NCBI RefSeq assembly: GCF_947493595.1
Contig: NZ_CANLRL010000002.1
Coordinates: forward strand, 62,001-126,000
Direction: 5' to 3'
Length of the DNA: 64,000 bases
DNA from: an uncultured Shimia sp.
GTDB lineage: Bacteria; Pseudomonadota; Alphaproteobacteria; Rhodobacterales; Rhodobacteraceae
The translations under genes and the position numbers were made by a program. Shown here piece by piece: positions 16,621 through 26,400 of this stretch; the first letter of the stretch is position 1, and each line of letters starts with the position of its first letter. Below the pieces are notes generated by a model. The model made no database searches. It saw only the letters and a program-made list of their open reading frames with translations, and was not told the origin of the DNA.

Positions 16621-17670
16621 TCAGCTGGTCCAATCCAGCACAACTTTGCCCGACTTGCCACTTTTCATCGCCGCAAACCCTGCCTTAAAATCCCCAACAG
16701 GCATCTGATGCGTGATCACCCGGCTGACATCCAAGCCGTTCTGCAACATCGCAATCATCTTGTACCACGTTTCAAACATCTCGCGCCCATAGACGCCTTT
16801 GATGGTGATGGCTTTGAACACAATGCGGCTCCAATCCACCGGCGACTTGCCCGGTGGAATGCCCAGCAATGCAATCTTACCCCCCATCACCAGCGCTTCG
16901 ACCATCTGATCCAGCGCCATTTGCGAGCCGCTCATCTCCAGCCCCACATCAAAGCCCTCTTTCAGGCCAAGCTCATGCATCACGTCGTTCAGGTCTTCGG
17001 TGGCCACATTCACCGCCCGCGCATTGGGCACCACGTGCTCTGCCAACGCCAGCCGGTCTGGGTTGATATCGGTGATCACCACATGCCGCGCGCCCGCATG
17101 TTTCACCACCGCCGCGGCCATGATGCCAATCGGCCCCGCGCCGGTGATCAGCACGTCCTCGCCTAACAAATCAAAGCTCAGCGCCGTGTGTACCGCATTG
17201 CCCAGCGGGTCCAAAATGGCGCCAATCTCATCAGGAATATCATCCGGCAAGGGCACAACATTGAACGCCGGCAGGCGCAAATACTGCGCGAACGCCCCCT
17301 GTACGTTCACCCCAATGCCACGCGTGCCCGGATCGAGGTGAAACTTCCCTGCCCGCGCCTGACGGCTTTCATGGCCGATGATATGCCCCTCACCGGAACA
17401 GCGCTGACCAATCTCAAGCCCCTCGACATTGCGGCCCATCTCAACAATCTCACCGGCAAACTCATGGCCCGTGATCATAGGCACCGGCACCGTCGCACTG
17501 GCCCAGTCATCCCAGTTCCAGATGTGGATATCCGTGCCACAAATCCCGGTCTTGTTGACCTTGATCAGCACCTCATCTGGTCCAATCTCCGGCACCGGCG
17601 CCTGTACCATCCACAGCCCCTCCTCAGGCTTGGATTTCTCCAGCGCAGTCATGGTGTTTGGTTTGCTCAT
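16621..17670 (-). CDS. tdh: L-threonine 3-dehydrogenase
   Basis: Tdh oxidises L-threonine to 2-amino-3-oxobutyrate with NAD. It is a zinc-dependent medium-chain dehydrogenase: the catalytic zinc site is in [15 protein letters not shown] and GHEFAGEI, and the NAD-binding Rossmann turn is [14 protein letters not shown]. The 349-residue length is near the 341 of the E. coli enzyme. The start overlaps the kbl stop by 4 bases (ATGA), giving the classical kbl-tdh operon. Kbl splits the unstable product, so the two act in sequence. A slightly longer N-terminus is the only difference from the standard enzyme. Confidence 0.96.
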   Translation of the reverse strand: MSKPNTMTALEKSKPEEGLWMVQAPVPEIGPDEVLIKVNKTGICGTDIHIWNWDDWASATVPVPMITGHEFAGEIVEMGRNVEGLEIGQRCSGEGHIIGHESRQARAGKFHLDPGTRGIGVNVQGAFAQYLRLPAFNVVPLPDDIPDEIGAILDPLGNAVHTALSFDLLGEDVLITGAGPIGIMAAAVVKHAGARHVVITDINPDRLALAEHVVPNARAVNVATEDLNDVMHELGLKEGFDVGLEMSGSQMALDQMVEALVMGGKIALLGIPPGKSPVDWSRIVFKAITIKGVYGREMFETWYKMIAMLQNGLDVSRVITHQMPVGDFKAGFAAMKSGKSGKVVLDWTS

Positions 17671-18854
17671 GAGACAATTCCCAGCGCCTTGCCCACCTTA
17701 CCAAAAGCCGCCAGCGCCCGGTCCAACTCATCCCGCGTCAGAGCCGCATTCATCTGCGTGCGAATCCTCGCTTGCCCGCGTGGCACCACCGGGAAGAAGA
17801 AGCCGGACACATAGACCCCTTCCTCAAACAGCTTCGCCGCCATCTCCTGCGCCAGTGTCGCCTCACCCAGCATCACCGGAATAATCGGATGCTCGCCCGG
17901 TAGGATGTCAAAGCCCAGCTTTTCCAGCCCGGCCCGCCAATACTGCGCATTCTCCCGCAATCGGGCCCGGTCCTCTGCCCCCTCTTCCACCAAGCGGATC
18001 GCTTCCAATCCGGCCGCCACAATGCTGGGCGGCAAAGAGTTGGAAAACAGATAGGGCCGCGCTCGTTGACGCAGCAGGTCAATCACCGGCTGCGGCCCGG
18101 CGATATAGCCGCCAATCGCCCCGCCCAGCGCCTTACCCAAAGTGCCGGTCAGGATATCCACGTCCACGCCAAAGTGATCTGGTGTGCCGGCCCCATTAGG
18201 CCCCATAAACCCGGTGGCGTGACAGTCATCGACCATTACCACCGCGTCGTATTTCTTGGCCAATCGCGTGATCTCCGGCAAGTTCGCCAGATAGCCGTCC
18301 ATCGAAAACACGCCGTCCGTGGCAATCATAATATGCCGCGCACCCTCGTTGCGCGCGTGCTGCAACATCGCTTCCAAATCCGCCATATCATTGTTGGCAT
18401 AACGATAGCGCTTGGCCTTACACAGGCGGATGCCATCAATGATCGACGCGTGGTTCAGACTGTCCGACACAATCGCGTCTTCCTTGGTCAACAGCGGCTC
18501 AAACAACCCGCCATTGGCATCAAAACAAGCGGCAAACAGGATCGAATCCTCTTTGCCCAAAAAGCTGGCCAGCTTCTGCTCCAGTTCGCGGTGAATGTCC
18601 TGCGTCCCACAGATAAACCGCACCGAGGCCATACCAAACCCACGCGGGTCCATCGCCTCCTTTGCCGCCGCAATCAGCGCCGGATTGTCCGCCAGCCCAA
18701 GATAGTTGTTTGCGCAGAGGTTGATGACCTCCCGCTCCCCCACCTGAATTTCGCCACCTTGCGGCGACGTAATCATACGCTCTGTCTTCATCAGCCCCTC
18801 GGCCTCAATGGTGGTGAGCGTGTCGCGAATGTCGGTCAAGAAAGCGTCAGACAT
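17667..18854 (-). CDS. kbl: Glycine C-acetyltransferase (2-amino-3-ketobutyrate CoA ligase)
   Basis: Kbl cleaves 2-amino-3-oxobutyrate with CoA to glycine and acetyl-CoA. It is a PLP enzyme of the alpha-oxoamine synthase family. Seen are [14 protein letters not shown] near the N-terminus, [18 protein letters not shown] with the cofactor Asp and His, and the PLP Lys in [16 protein letters not shown] chose the ATG at 18854, preceded by GGAG 7 bases upstream, which gives 395 residues, close to the 398 of E. coli; the frame stays open 27 codons further. Two copies of an ACGGA-N6-7-TCC element lie just upstream. Confidence 0.96.
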   Translation of the reverse strand: MSDAFLTDIRDTLTTIEAEGLMKTERMITSPQGGEIQVGEREVINLCANNYLGLADNPALIAAAKEAMDPRGFGMASVRFICGTQDIHRELEQKLASFLGKEDSILFAACFDANGGLFEPLLTKEDAIVSDSLNHASIIDGIRLCKAKRYRYANNDMADLEAMLQHARNEGARHIMIATDGVFSMDGYLANLPEITRLAKKYDAVVMVDDCHATGFMGPNGAGTPDHFGVDVDILTGTLGKALGGAIGGYIAGPQPVIDLLRQRARPYLFSNSLPPSIVAAGLEAIRLVEEGAEDRARLRENAQYWRAGLEKLGFDILPGEHPIIPVMLGEATLAQEMAAKLFEEGVYVSGFFFPVVPRGQARIRTQMNAALTRDELDRALAAFGKVGKALGIVS

Positions 18855-18884
18855 GGGGGTTCTCCATAATGATGGACGATCATC

Positions 18885-18942
18885 TATCATAACGGATTTA
18901 CATCCGGAAAGAGGGAAATGCACTATAACGGACAAAAATCCA
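18885..18942. promoter_or_regulatory. Repeated candidate operator upstream of kbl-tdh
   Basis: Two copies of a similar site, TATAACGGA-like on the plus strand, stand 36 bases apart: ATAACGGATTTACATCCG (18889-18906) and ATAACGGACAAAAATCC (about 18925-18941). The first contains the palindrome CGGAT-TTAC-ATCCG. The sites begin 31 bases upstream of the kbl start. A regulator such as an Lrp-type protein could bind here, but nothing names it. Confidence 0.4.
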
Positions 18943-19068
18943 CTATTTGAAAACCCCCTAACCCATCATAACATGAAATTGGCAGCACGCTGCCGGCCAA
19001 GGCGCAGCTATTGGTTCGGTGCAGTCAATGGACTAAGCTAACGCTGCATCCATCTAAGTAGGTCCCGT

Positions 19069-19350
19069 ATGAACCGTCGCGTGATTATTGCTCTTTGCGT
19101 GTTTTGGCCCGCCATCATCATTATTTTGGAGATTGCTGTCGCGGCCTTTGTTACCGGAATGGGGTGCACAATTTCCGCAGCAGGCCCCCAACCCTGTATG
19201 ATTTTGGGCTTAGACATTGGACCGTCGGTCTACGGGCTTTTCTCGGTGGGGTACCAGGTGATCTTTGCTCTAATGTGGATCGTGCCGGCACTAACAATCT
19301 GGATCGTAGTCGAAATTATCTTGGCATTTCGAAAGCGATGGACACGTTAA
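19069..19350 (+). CDS. Small predicted membrane protein, function unknown
   Basis: The 93-residue product has two hydrophobic regions: VIIALCVFWPAIIIILEIAV near the N-terminus and VIFALMWIVPALTIWIVVEI near the C-terminus. Between them is a periplasmic-type loop with two Cys (GCTISAAGPQPC) that could form a disulfide. AGTAGG lies upstream of the ATG. I do not recognise the family. It is alone on the plus strand, convergent with the XRE-cupin gene. Confidence 0.6.
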   Translation: MNRRVIIALCVFWPAIIIILEIAVAAFVTGMGCTISAAGPQPCMILGLDIGPSVYGLFSVGYQVIFALMWIVPALTIWIVVEIILAFRKRWTR

Positions 19351-19375
19351 GCGATTGAACAAGCAAAATCGCCGC

Positions 19376-19933
19376 TTATGCGTTCTTCACAATCAAAAAC
19401 ACCCGCGCGGGCTCTGTCGCTTCAATCGCATGGGCAACATCCGCTGCATAACGCGCGGTGTCACCCTCAGCCAACGCCTGCGCCGCCGAGCCACTTGTCA
19501 CCGACACGGCACCGGACAGCACGGTCAGCTGCTCAGTCGCCCCTCGGGTATGCGGCGCGCTTTTCAGGCTGCCGCCCGCCTCAAAAGTGATGTCGTAGAC
19601 CTCATGCCCCCCAACATCTTCGGGTGGCGACAGAATCCGAATGAGACAGAGATGTCCCATATTGTCAAACCGCGGCACATCGGACGCGCGCAACACATCC
19701 ACCTTGTCGCCGGCATCCGCATCCAATAGCCCCGCAAAATCCACCTGCAACGCCCGCGTCAGGTTCCACAGAGTGGCAATTGTGGGGCTGCTTTCGCCGC
19801 GCTCGATCTGGCTCACCATCGACCGACTTACACCAGAGAGTTTCGCCACCGCGTCCAGCGATAGCCCCTGCGCACGGCGGGCCTCCCGCAACCGCGCGGG
19901 CAAAAGTTCCAAGATAGGCAGATCGTCACTCAT
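19376..19933 (-). CDS. XRE-family regulator with C-terminal cupin domain
   Basis: An N-terminal helix-turn-helix (LREARRAQGLSLDAVAKLSG, then SRSMVSQIERGESSPTIATL) is followed by a cupin barrel (SAPHTRGATEQLTVLSGAVS, DTARYAADVAHAIEA), the layout of small-molecule-sensing regulators in the SutR/PuuR group. The ATG at 19933 gives 186 residues and has a GGGGG tract just upstream; the frame is open 17 codons further. The gene is divergent from the thiolase at 20092, with 158 bases between them, so it may control that gene. The ligand cannot be read from the sequence. Confidence 0.9.
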   Translation of the reverse strand: MSDDLPILELLPARLREARRAQGLSLDAVAKLSGVSRSMVSQIERGESSPTIATLWNLTRALQVDFAGLLDADAGDKVDVLRASDVPRFDNMGHLCLIRILSPPEDVGGHEVYDITFEAGGSLKSAPHTRGATEQLTVLSGAVSVTSGSAAQALAEGDTARYAADVAHAIEATEPARVFLIVKNA

Positions 19934-20091
19934 GCCCCCAAATGCGGGAATCTGCCACCTTTTGTCAATCAAACCGCGAAACACACCTCCGTAAGACTAC
20001 GGGCGCTGAAACTGTGACGCACCGTTCCACCTGACTCGCAGATGCTGCGACTGCATACTGTGGCCAACACGATTTCATGAGGAGACGACAG

Positions 20092-21267
20092 ATGTCGGAC
20101 ATCGTAATTCTCGGCGGCGCGCGTACCGCCATTGGCACCTTTGGCGGATCCCTTGCCAACACCGCCCCCATTGATCTGGGCGCCACCGTCACCAAGGCGG
20201 CCATGGAAAGCGCGGGCGTGGAAGGTGGTCAAATTGGCCACGTGGTCTTTGGCCATGTGATCAACACCGAACCACGCGACATGTACCTATCCCGCGTCGC
20301 GGCGATGCAGGCGGGTATCCCGGACACCACCCCAGCCATGAACGTGAACCGCCTTTGCGGCTCCGGTGCACAGGCTATTGTATCCGCCACTCAATCTCTG
20401 ATGCTGGGGGACGCGGACTTTGCCATCGCAGGCGGTGCGGAAAACATGTCGCGCAGCCCCTACATCATGCAGTCCCAGCGCTGGGGCCAGAAAATGGGTG
20501 ACGTGAAAACCCTCGACATGATGCTTGGTGCGCTGAACTGCCCGTTTGGCACCGGACATATGGGTATCACCGCCGAAAACGTCGCTGATGAAAACGATGT
20601 CACTCGCGAAGACATGGATGCCTTTGCCCTTGCCTCTCAGCAACGCGCAGCCGCCGCCATCGAGGCCGGATATTTTGACGATCAGATTGTGCCAATTGAT
20701 GTCAAAGTGAAACGCGACATGGTGCCTTTTGCGCGCGATGAACACCCAACCGCCTCCACTATGGAAAGTCTTGGCAAACTGCGCGCTGTCTTCAAGAAAG
20801 ACGGCCGTGTCACTGCTGGCAACGCCTCTGGCATCAACGACGGTGCTGGCGCAATTGTTTTGGCCCGTGCCGAAGCCGCTGAGAAAGCGGGCCTGACACC
20901 TCGGTTCCGCGTGCTGGGTTATGCCCACGCTGGAGTGCGTCCGGAGGTCATGGGCATTGGTCCCGTCCCGGCGGTGGAAAACCTGCTTGCCAAAACCGGT
21001 CTTTCGATCACCGACTTTGACGTGATTGAGTCCAACGAAGCTTTCGCCGCGCAAGCCATTGCCGTGAACAAAGGTCTTGGTCTTGATCCCGTCAAAGTGA
21101 ACCCAAACGGCGGCGCGATTGCGCTCGGCCACCCGGTTGGCGCGACCGGCGCGATCATCACCGTGAAAGCCATGTATGACCTGGACCGCACCGGCGGTTC
21201 CAAAGGTCTCATCACCATGTGCATCGGTGGCGGTCAGGGCATCGCCATTGCGATTGAGCGCATCTGA
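20092..21267 (+). CDS. Acetyl-CoA acetyltransferase (thiolase)
   Basis: The enzyme condenses two acetyl-CoA to acetoacetyl-CoA, or runs the reverse reaction, in the cytoplasm. The acylated Cys is Cys89 in NVNRLCGSGAQAI. The second active-site Cys is in MCIGGGQG and the His in ALGHPVGATGA. At 391 residues it is a normal thiolase II. GGAG stands 8 bases before the ATG at 20092; a second ATG five codons earlier is less well placed. No phaB reductase follows, so I leave the PHB pathway open; ketone-body or fatty-acid degradation are alternatives. Confidence 0.93.
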   Translation: MSDIVILGGARTAIGTFGGSLANTAPIDLGATVTKAAMESAGVEGGQIGHVVFGHVINTEPRDMYLSRVAAMQAGIPDTTPAMNVNRLCGSGAQAIVSATQSLMLGDADFAIAGGAENMSRSPYIMQSQRWGQKMGDVKTLDMMLGALNCPFGTGHMGITAENVADENDVTREDMDAFALASQQRAAAAIEAGYFDDQIVPIDVKVKRDMVPFARDEHPTASTMESLGKLRAVFKKDGRVTAGNASGINDGAGAIVLARAEAAEKAGLTPRFRVLGYAHAGVRPEVMGIGPVPAVENLLAKTGLSITDFDVIESNEAFAAQAIAVNKGLGLDPVKVNPNGGAIALGHPVGATGAIITVKAMYDLDRTGGSKGLITMCIGGGQGIAIAIERI

Positions 21268-21290
21268 TAGCGTCATCCAAACAGTGCGTG

Positions 21291-21316
21291 GGGCCAAAGG
21301 TTAACGCCTTTGGCCC
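21291..21316. terminator. Long hairpin after the thiolase gene
   Basis: A perfect 10-base stem (GGGCCAAAGG / CCTTTGGCCC) with a 6-base loop TTAACG lies 23 bases after the thiolase stop codon. The T-run of a classical terminator is missing. Its position between convergent genes suggests it ends or protects transcripts from one or both sides. Confidence 0.5.
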
Positions 21317-21326
21317 TGTCAAATGG

Positions 21327-21370
21327 CGCACCTCCGCAAAACAGTCGTGATACCGACGCAAAACCGACGT
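21327..21370 (-). repeat. 44-base element with 11-base period, copy A
   Basis: On the minus strand the element is built of units CGTCGGTTTTG, CGTCGGTATCA and CGACTGTTTTG followed by CGGAGGTGCG. It matches copy B at 39235-39278 at 38 of 44 bases, with all differences in the four-base linkers. It sits between the ends of the thiolase and pbpC genes. No ORF explains the likeness. Confidence 0.6.
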
Positions 21371-21383
21371 GCAAAACCAGTGG

Positions 21384-23423
21384 TTAATCGACCCAAAACG
21401 TGACTCGGTCTGATGCACCTTTGGCGTCAATCACCGTCACCGTTGCGCTGCCTTTGCCGGTCAGCGGCACCACCATCTCCCGCATCCGACTTTGCCGCAC
21501 AACAGGCGCGCCATTGGCCAACACGGTGAAGGGTAAGGCACCGTTTTTGACTTTCAAATTGACCTCGCTGTTTCCGCCTTCCAAGGTCGCCCCGTCGGGC
21601 GGGAAGGCCACTGCCAGCGCGTCCTCAGGCTTTTCAAAAAGCGCATTACGACCACGAAATTTCCGAAGCGGTTCAGGCAGTTGGCCTGTGCTGACAATCA
21701 AAGTCTCCGGCGGCGGGGGTCCTAACGGCGCAAGCTCCGGCGCGATGCGCTGAAACACCTCAAACAGTACCGGCGCGGCCACCTCTGCCCCAAAGGCTCC
21801 CGGCACAGGCGTCCCATCCGGCCGCCCAATCCAGACCCCGGCCACATGCTGACCATCAAACCCAATCGCCCAAGTATCGCGATGCCCGTAAGACGTCCCG
21901 GTTTTATAGGCTAAGCCATTGCGCGGCACCCCATTTGGCGGCGATATCCCGGAAAGAATATCGCCCAAATGCCAAGCCGCTGACCGGCTCATAACCCGTT
22001 GCTTTTGTGAAGTTTCTCCCCCTATTCGCCAGCGCAAATCCTGCGCCAGTCCGCCCTGAGGAATCACCGCATACAACTGCACCAACTCTTCAAGTGACAG
22101 CCCCACACCACCCAACGCAACAGCCAATCCCGCCACCCCACCGGGCACCTCAGGCGTCGTACCAGCCTTGCGCATGGCAGCCATCAAATTGGCGGGTCCA
22201 ATCTCATCCGTCAGTAAAACCACAGGCAGATTCAACGACTGCGCCAAAGCCTCCCTCACGCGCAATTCACCTCGAAACCGCCCATCAAAATTCTGCGGCG
22301 CATAAGTGCCAAATCGTATTGGCGTGTCGCTGATGAGCGTCTCCGGATGGACCAACCCTTGATCAAAAGAAAGGCCGTAGACCAATGGCTTAAGCGTGGA
22401 CCCCGGCGAGCGTTTGGCCAGCGTCATATCAACAAATCCCTGCCGGTGATCACCCCCGGAAAACCCCGCAGACCCCACAGACGCGAGGATCTCCCCGCTG
22501 TGGTGATCAGCCACCACAAAAGCGATGGACACTCGGTCTTCCAATCCGCGCAAGGCTTTTGCAGCAAGCCCTTCCAGCGACATCTGCAAGTCCCGAGACA
22601 AAGTGACCTGATGCGCCACCGCTTCCGGTCGCGCCGCCACAGCCCGATCCGCCATATGCGGCGCGATGCTCGGGAAATCCCGCCGCTGATTTGGCACCGG
22701 TGTCAGCATCGCTGTGGAGGCTGCGTCCTCGGACAAAACACCTGCTACAACAGCACGTTGCAGCACCCGATCCCGCGCCTCGGCCGCCTCTTCGGGGTGC
22801 CGATCAGGTCGCCGTCCATTGGGACTTTGCGGCAAAGCCACCAATAACGCGGCCTGCGCTGGGGTCAGCCGTTGGGGCTCTTTACCAAACCATGCCAAAG
22901 TCGCCGCGCGGACCCCTTCGAGGTTTCCGCCAAAGGGTGCATGGGACAGATAAAGTTCAAGAATCTCTTGCTTGGAGAGATGTTTTTCCAACGCCAAGGC
23001 CACCCGCACCTGACGAAGCTTGCCGTGCCAGGCACCCGTACCAGAATCCTCAAGCAACCGCGCAACTTGCATAGTGAGAGTCGATCCACCAGAAACAACC
23101 TCCCGGTTCCAAACGGCTTGACCGAAAGCCCGCAACACGGCGAAAGAATCGACACCGGCATGCGACCAGAACCGCCGATCCTCAAAAGCCACCAGCATCT
23201 TGATGTAACTCGGATCGACGGCATCCAACCAACTGCCCATGCGCCAAAGGCCGTCTTCAACGGTGTAGGCTCTGAGCAGTTTTCCATCGCGATCAACCAC
23301 TTGCACCGACGTATCCGTGATCAGATTGGGCAAAACGGTTTCAGCAACCCAGCGATCCACGCCATCTCGCACTGCCGCTGCCAAAAGCAGCGCAGCAACA
23401 AGGACAAATGGCGCAAATCGCAT
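21384..23423 (-). CDS. pbpC: Penicillin-binding protein 1C
   Basis: PbpC joins and cross-links peptidoglycan. After an N-terminal membrane anchor it has a GT51 glycosyltransferase domain with EDRRFWSHAGVD, SGGSTLTMQVARLL and a GVRAATLAWFGK block. The transpeptidase domain has SxxK as PGSTLKP, the SxN in AQSLNLP and KTG in YKTGTSYG. The C-terminal PBP1C-type domain (FPPDGATLEGG) is also present. With 679 residues it is of the expected size. It begins one base after the stop codon of the alpha-2-macroglobulin gene, the same pair as yfhM-pbpC in E. coli. Confidence 0.96.
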   Translation of the reverse strand: MRFAPFVLVAALLLAAAVRDGVDRWVAETVLPNLITDTSVQVVDRDGKLLRAYTVEDGLWRMGSWLDAVDPSYIKMLVAFEDRRFWSHAGVDSFAVLRAFGQAVWNREVVSGGSTLTMQVARLLEDSGTGAWHGKLRQVRVALALEKHLSKQEILELYLSHAPFGGNLEGVRAATLAWFGKEPQRLTPAQAALLVALPQSPNGRRPDRHPEEAAEARDRVLQRAVVAGVLSEDAASTAMLTPVPNQRRDFPSIAPHMADRAVAARPEAVAHQVTLSRDLQMSLEGLAAKALRGLEDRVSIAFVVADHHSGEILASVGSAGFSGGDHRQGFVDMTLAKRSPGSTLKPLVYGLSFDQGLVHPETLISDTPIRFGTYAPQNFDGRFRGELRVREALAQSLNLPVVLLTDEIGPANLMAAMRKAGTTPEVPGGVAGLAVALGGVGLSLEELVQLYAVIPQGGLAQDLRWRIGGETSQKQRVMSRSAAWHLGDILSGISPPNGVPRNGLAYKTGTSYGHRDTWAIGFDGQHVAGVWIGRPDGTPVPGAFGAEVAAPVLFEVFQRIAPELAPLGPPPPETLIVSTGQLPEPLRKFRGRNALFEKPEDALAVAFPPDGATLEGGNSEVNLKVKNGALPFTVLANGAPVVRQSRMREMVVPLTGKGSATVTVIDAKGASDRVTFWVD

Positions 23424-23424
23424 G

Positions 23425-26400
23425 TTACTCGGTCACAATCAGGCGCGCTGCATCTGTGTTGGCGCGATACTGCGGTCGATACATGTCTTCCACCGAAGCC
23501 GCCGGGTGATGATACACCCCTGGGGACACCGCTCGCACGACATAGGCCAACCTAAACGGTTGATCTGATTGCCAATCCACCGCCGCTAGGAACCGATCTG
23601 AGCGGAACTCACTGTGCTCTGCGTAGGTTGGTTTCAACCACTCTAACGCGCGCACATCGCCACTGACCAAAAGGTTGGGATTGTCGATCTCAAACCCGGC
23701 TGGCAACGGATCGTTGACCATCAATCGCGCACCCACTTTGCTTGACGGCGTGACGGTTAACACCGTGACAAACCGGTCGCCAGACGCCACATCCGTCCCC
23801 GAAACCTCATTGCCTTCCATTGTGAAATACTGACGGGAAATCTGATACCCATAGCCTCCGCGTTGGACAGGATAAGTCGGCACGCCGACTCTAGTCACTG
23901 TAACCGCCTGCGGATTATCCCCTTCATTCTTCAGCACAACATCTGAGAGCAGATCGGTGTCGGACAAACGCTGCAGCAACGGTCCATCCAATGCGACACC
24001 ATCCATGCTCAAGGTGTTGGAGCCTGCATCCTCGATCAATGCATGTGCTGCCATTAAGGACCACACGGATTCCTGGGTAGACAAATCTCGCTCTGGAGCA
24101 GTGACACGCGACAACAGCGCCCCTCGATCCAAGGCCGCGCTTCCAGCTTCAACTGCCAACGTCAACGCACCAACCGCATCACGTAGGTTGGTGCCGTAGT
24201 CTACACGCCACAAGGGGCTCTCGTTGGTTTGCGCCTGTCCTTCGATCAATCGGGCGGCTTGCTGGAACATAAAGTCTGCCCGTGTCTGATCTCCATAAGA
24301 CGCAAGGGCCGCACCAAGCTGCGCCGCCGCCAAAGGCGTTGCAAACGCCTTTGCCTTCACATCAGCGTAGTAACGCAAGTCGCCCATATTGGCGGCGCCT
24401 TCACGTGCCAGAACCATCAACGCATAGGCGAGATCTTCGCCACCATTGTCAAAGTCCGGCGCATAGTTCACTCGGTTGCGCAAGTTATTCATCGCTTGCG
24501 TGAAAGCCACGTCCGGCACAGCGTGCCCTTGCGATTTGGCGCGGGACAGGAAGTCACTCACGTAGGCATCCAACCAGAAATCACCGGAGGAGGGTTGCCA
24601 CAATCCAAATGCACCGTTGCTGGACTGACGAGTGAGCACCAACTCAATCGCATCTGCGATACGTGTGCTCAGCGTATCACTCGCCACCAATCCAAGCGCA
24701 TCCGCGACGTCCTCGAAGTACAACAAAGGCAAGGTTTGCGAGGCAACTTGCTCAGTACAGCCATAGGGATAACGGTCTAGCGCCCGCATCAATCCTGGCG
24801 CATCAAATCGCGCCAACGCGCCAGAAGACAAAAACGTTTCGGCTGTACCCGGTCGCAAGTCTGCAAACAAATCTGACCCCAGCGTCAACGCCTCTCCGGC
24901 TGCCAAAACAACCTGCCGGGACTCACTCACTTCCGGGTCATTGTCACGCACAGGCAGCGTTAGCGTTTTTGTGAGCACCTTGCCATCTGCTGTCGTCAAC
25001 GCCACGTCAATCACGTGATCGCCAATCTCCTTTGCCACAAGCGGCACCGAAAGGCGCGCACTTCCCAATTGTTTCAACGATAATCCCGAAGGCACGCTGT
25101 TGGACTGCAAACTGACGCCACTCTCCGTAACTACATCCAACCCCATACGCCCAGAGGGACCTTCTGCATGCACAAACTCCAGAAGCAGCCGGCTTTCGTC
25201 ACCCGGTGCAAGGAACCTTGGCAAGCTGGCGGTCACCACAACCGGATCACGCACCAAAACCTCTAGCTCCGCCTGCCCGACACCGGTCGCCGACCACGCC
25301 ACGGCCATCAATCGCACAGCGCCATTGAACTGCGGCATGTCAAACTGAACCTGCGCCATGCCATCGGCGCCGACTTCGATGGGGCCTTGAAAGTAGGCCA
25401 CAAGCTCTTCAGTGGGTGGCGGCGAGTCAAACTTGGACCCTGCATTGGCATCGCCACCAGACCGCAGCGCCCCCATGGAACCGGTCATGCCATTGATCAG
25501 GCGTCCATAAATATCACGGATTTCCATACCCAATCGACGCTGACCAAAATAATGCCCAGATGGATCGGGACTCTCAAAGTTTGTCAAATTGAGGATACCC
25601 ACGTCCACAGCTGCCAAGGTCACAAAAGCTGTTTCGCCCTCTGCGACGCCTTCAACTTTAAGAGAAACATCAAGCGGTCCTCTAGGTGCGATTTGCGCCG
25701 GCGCAATGAGGTCAACCGACAGCTGCTTGGCACCCGGATCCACTTTTGCGTAGCTGAGCCCCAGCGCCCGCGCCGGGTTCTTACCAGCAGGCAGGTCGGA
25801 CGGTCGGATCACGGAAGCTGTCACATAAGCGCCCGCCCCCCATTCATCCGTGACAGTTAACGGGATCAGGTTCTCGCCTTCACTGACCTCCACGGCCTGC
25901 ATGGATATCAACCGATTAGACATCACAGAGACCAGGGCCGTACCTGCAAAACGCGGAACCAAGCGTAGCTGCGCGGTGTCGCCACTGCGGAACATGTCCT
26001 TGTCCAACGACAGCTCCAGCGTGTCTGGGGTTTCAGTTGCATCTACAGGTGCGTACCAACCCGCGTAGAATTCAACGGCGCTGGAGACAAAATCGCCGCC
26101 GTCCTGTTCCACCACAATCTCGTAGCGACCCCAATCCACCCGTGCACCGACTTCCACAACCGTGTCACCGAGTGTTGCAGATCCACTGGCCACGGCCGTA
26201 CGGCGGGTGGTCGGTTCCCACTCCCAACTGCCGCCCAATTGGTACCATTGATAGCGCGTTTCCACACGGTTGACAGTCCACTGCACCGGCATCTGTGCAC
26301 GAGACAGGTCGGACGCCAAGGCCAACAATTCAAATCGCGCCGTGCCACCTTCCGGAACAACGTCTTCGTCAAATCGTGGTTTGATCCCAATCAGCGCGGT

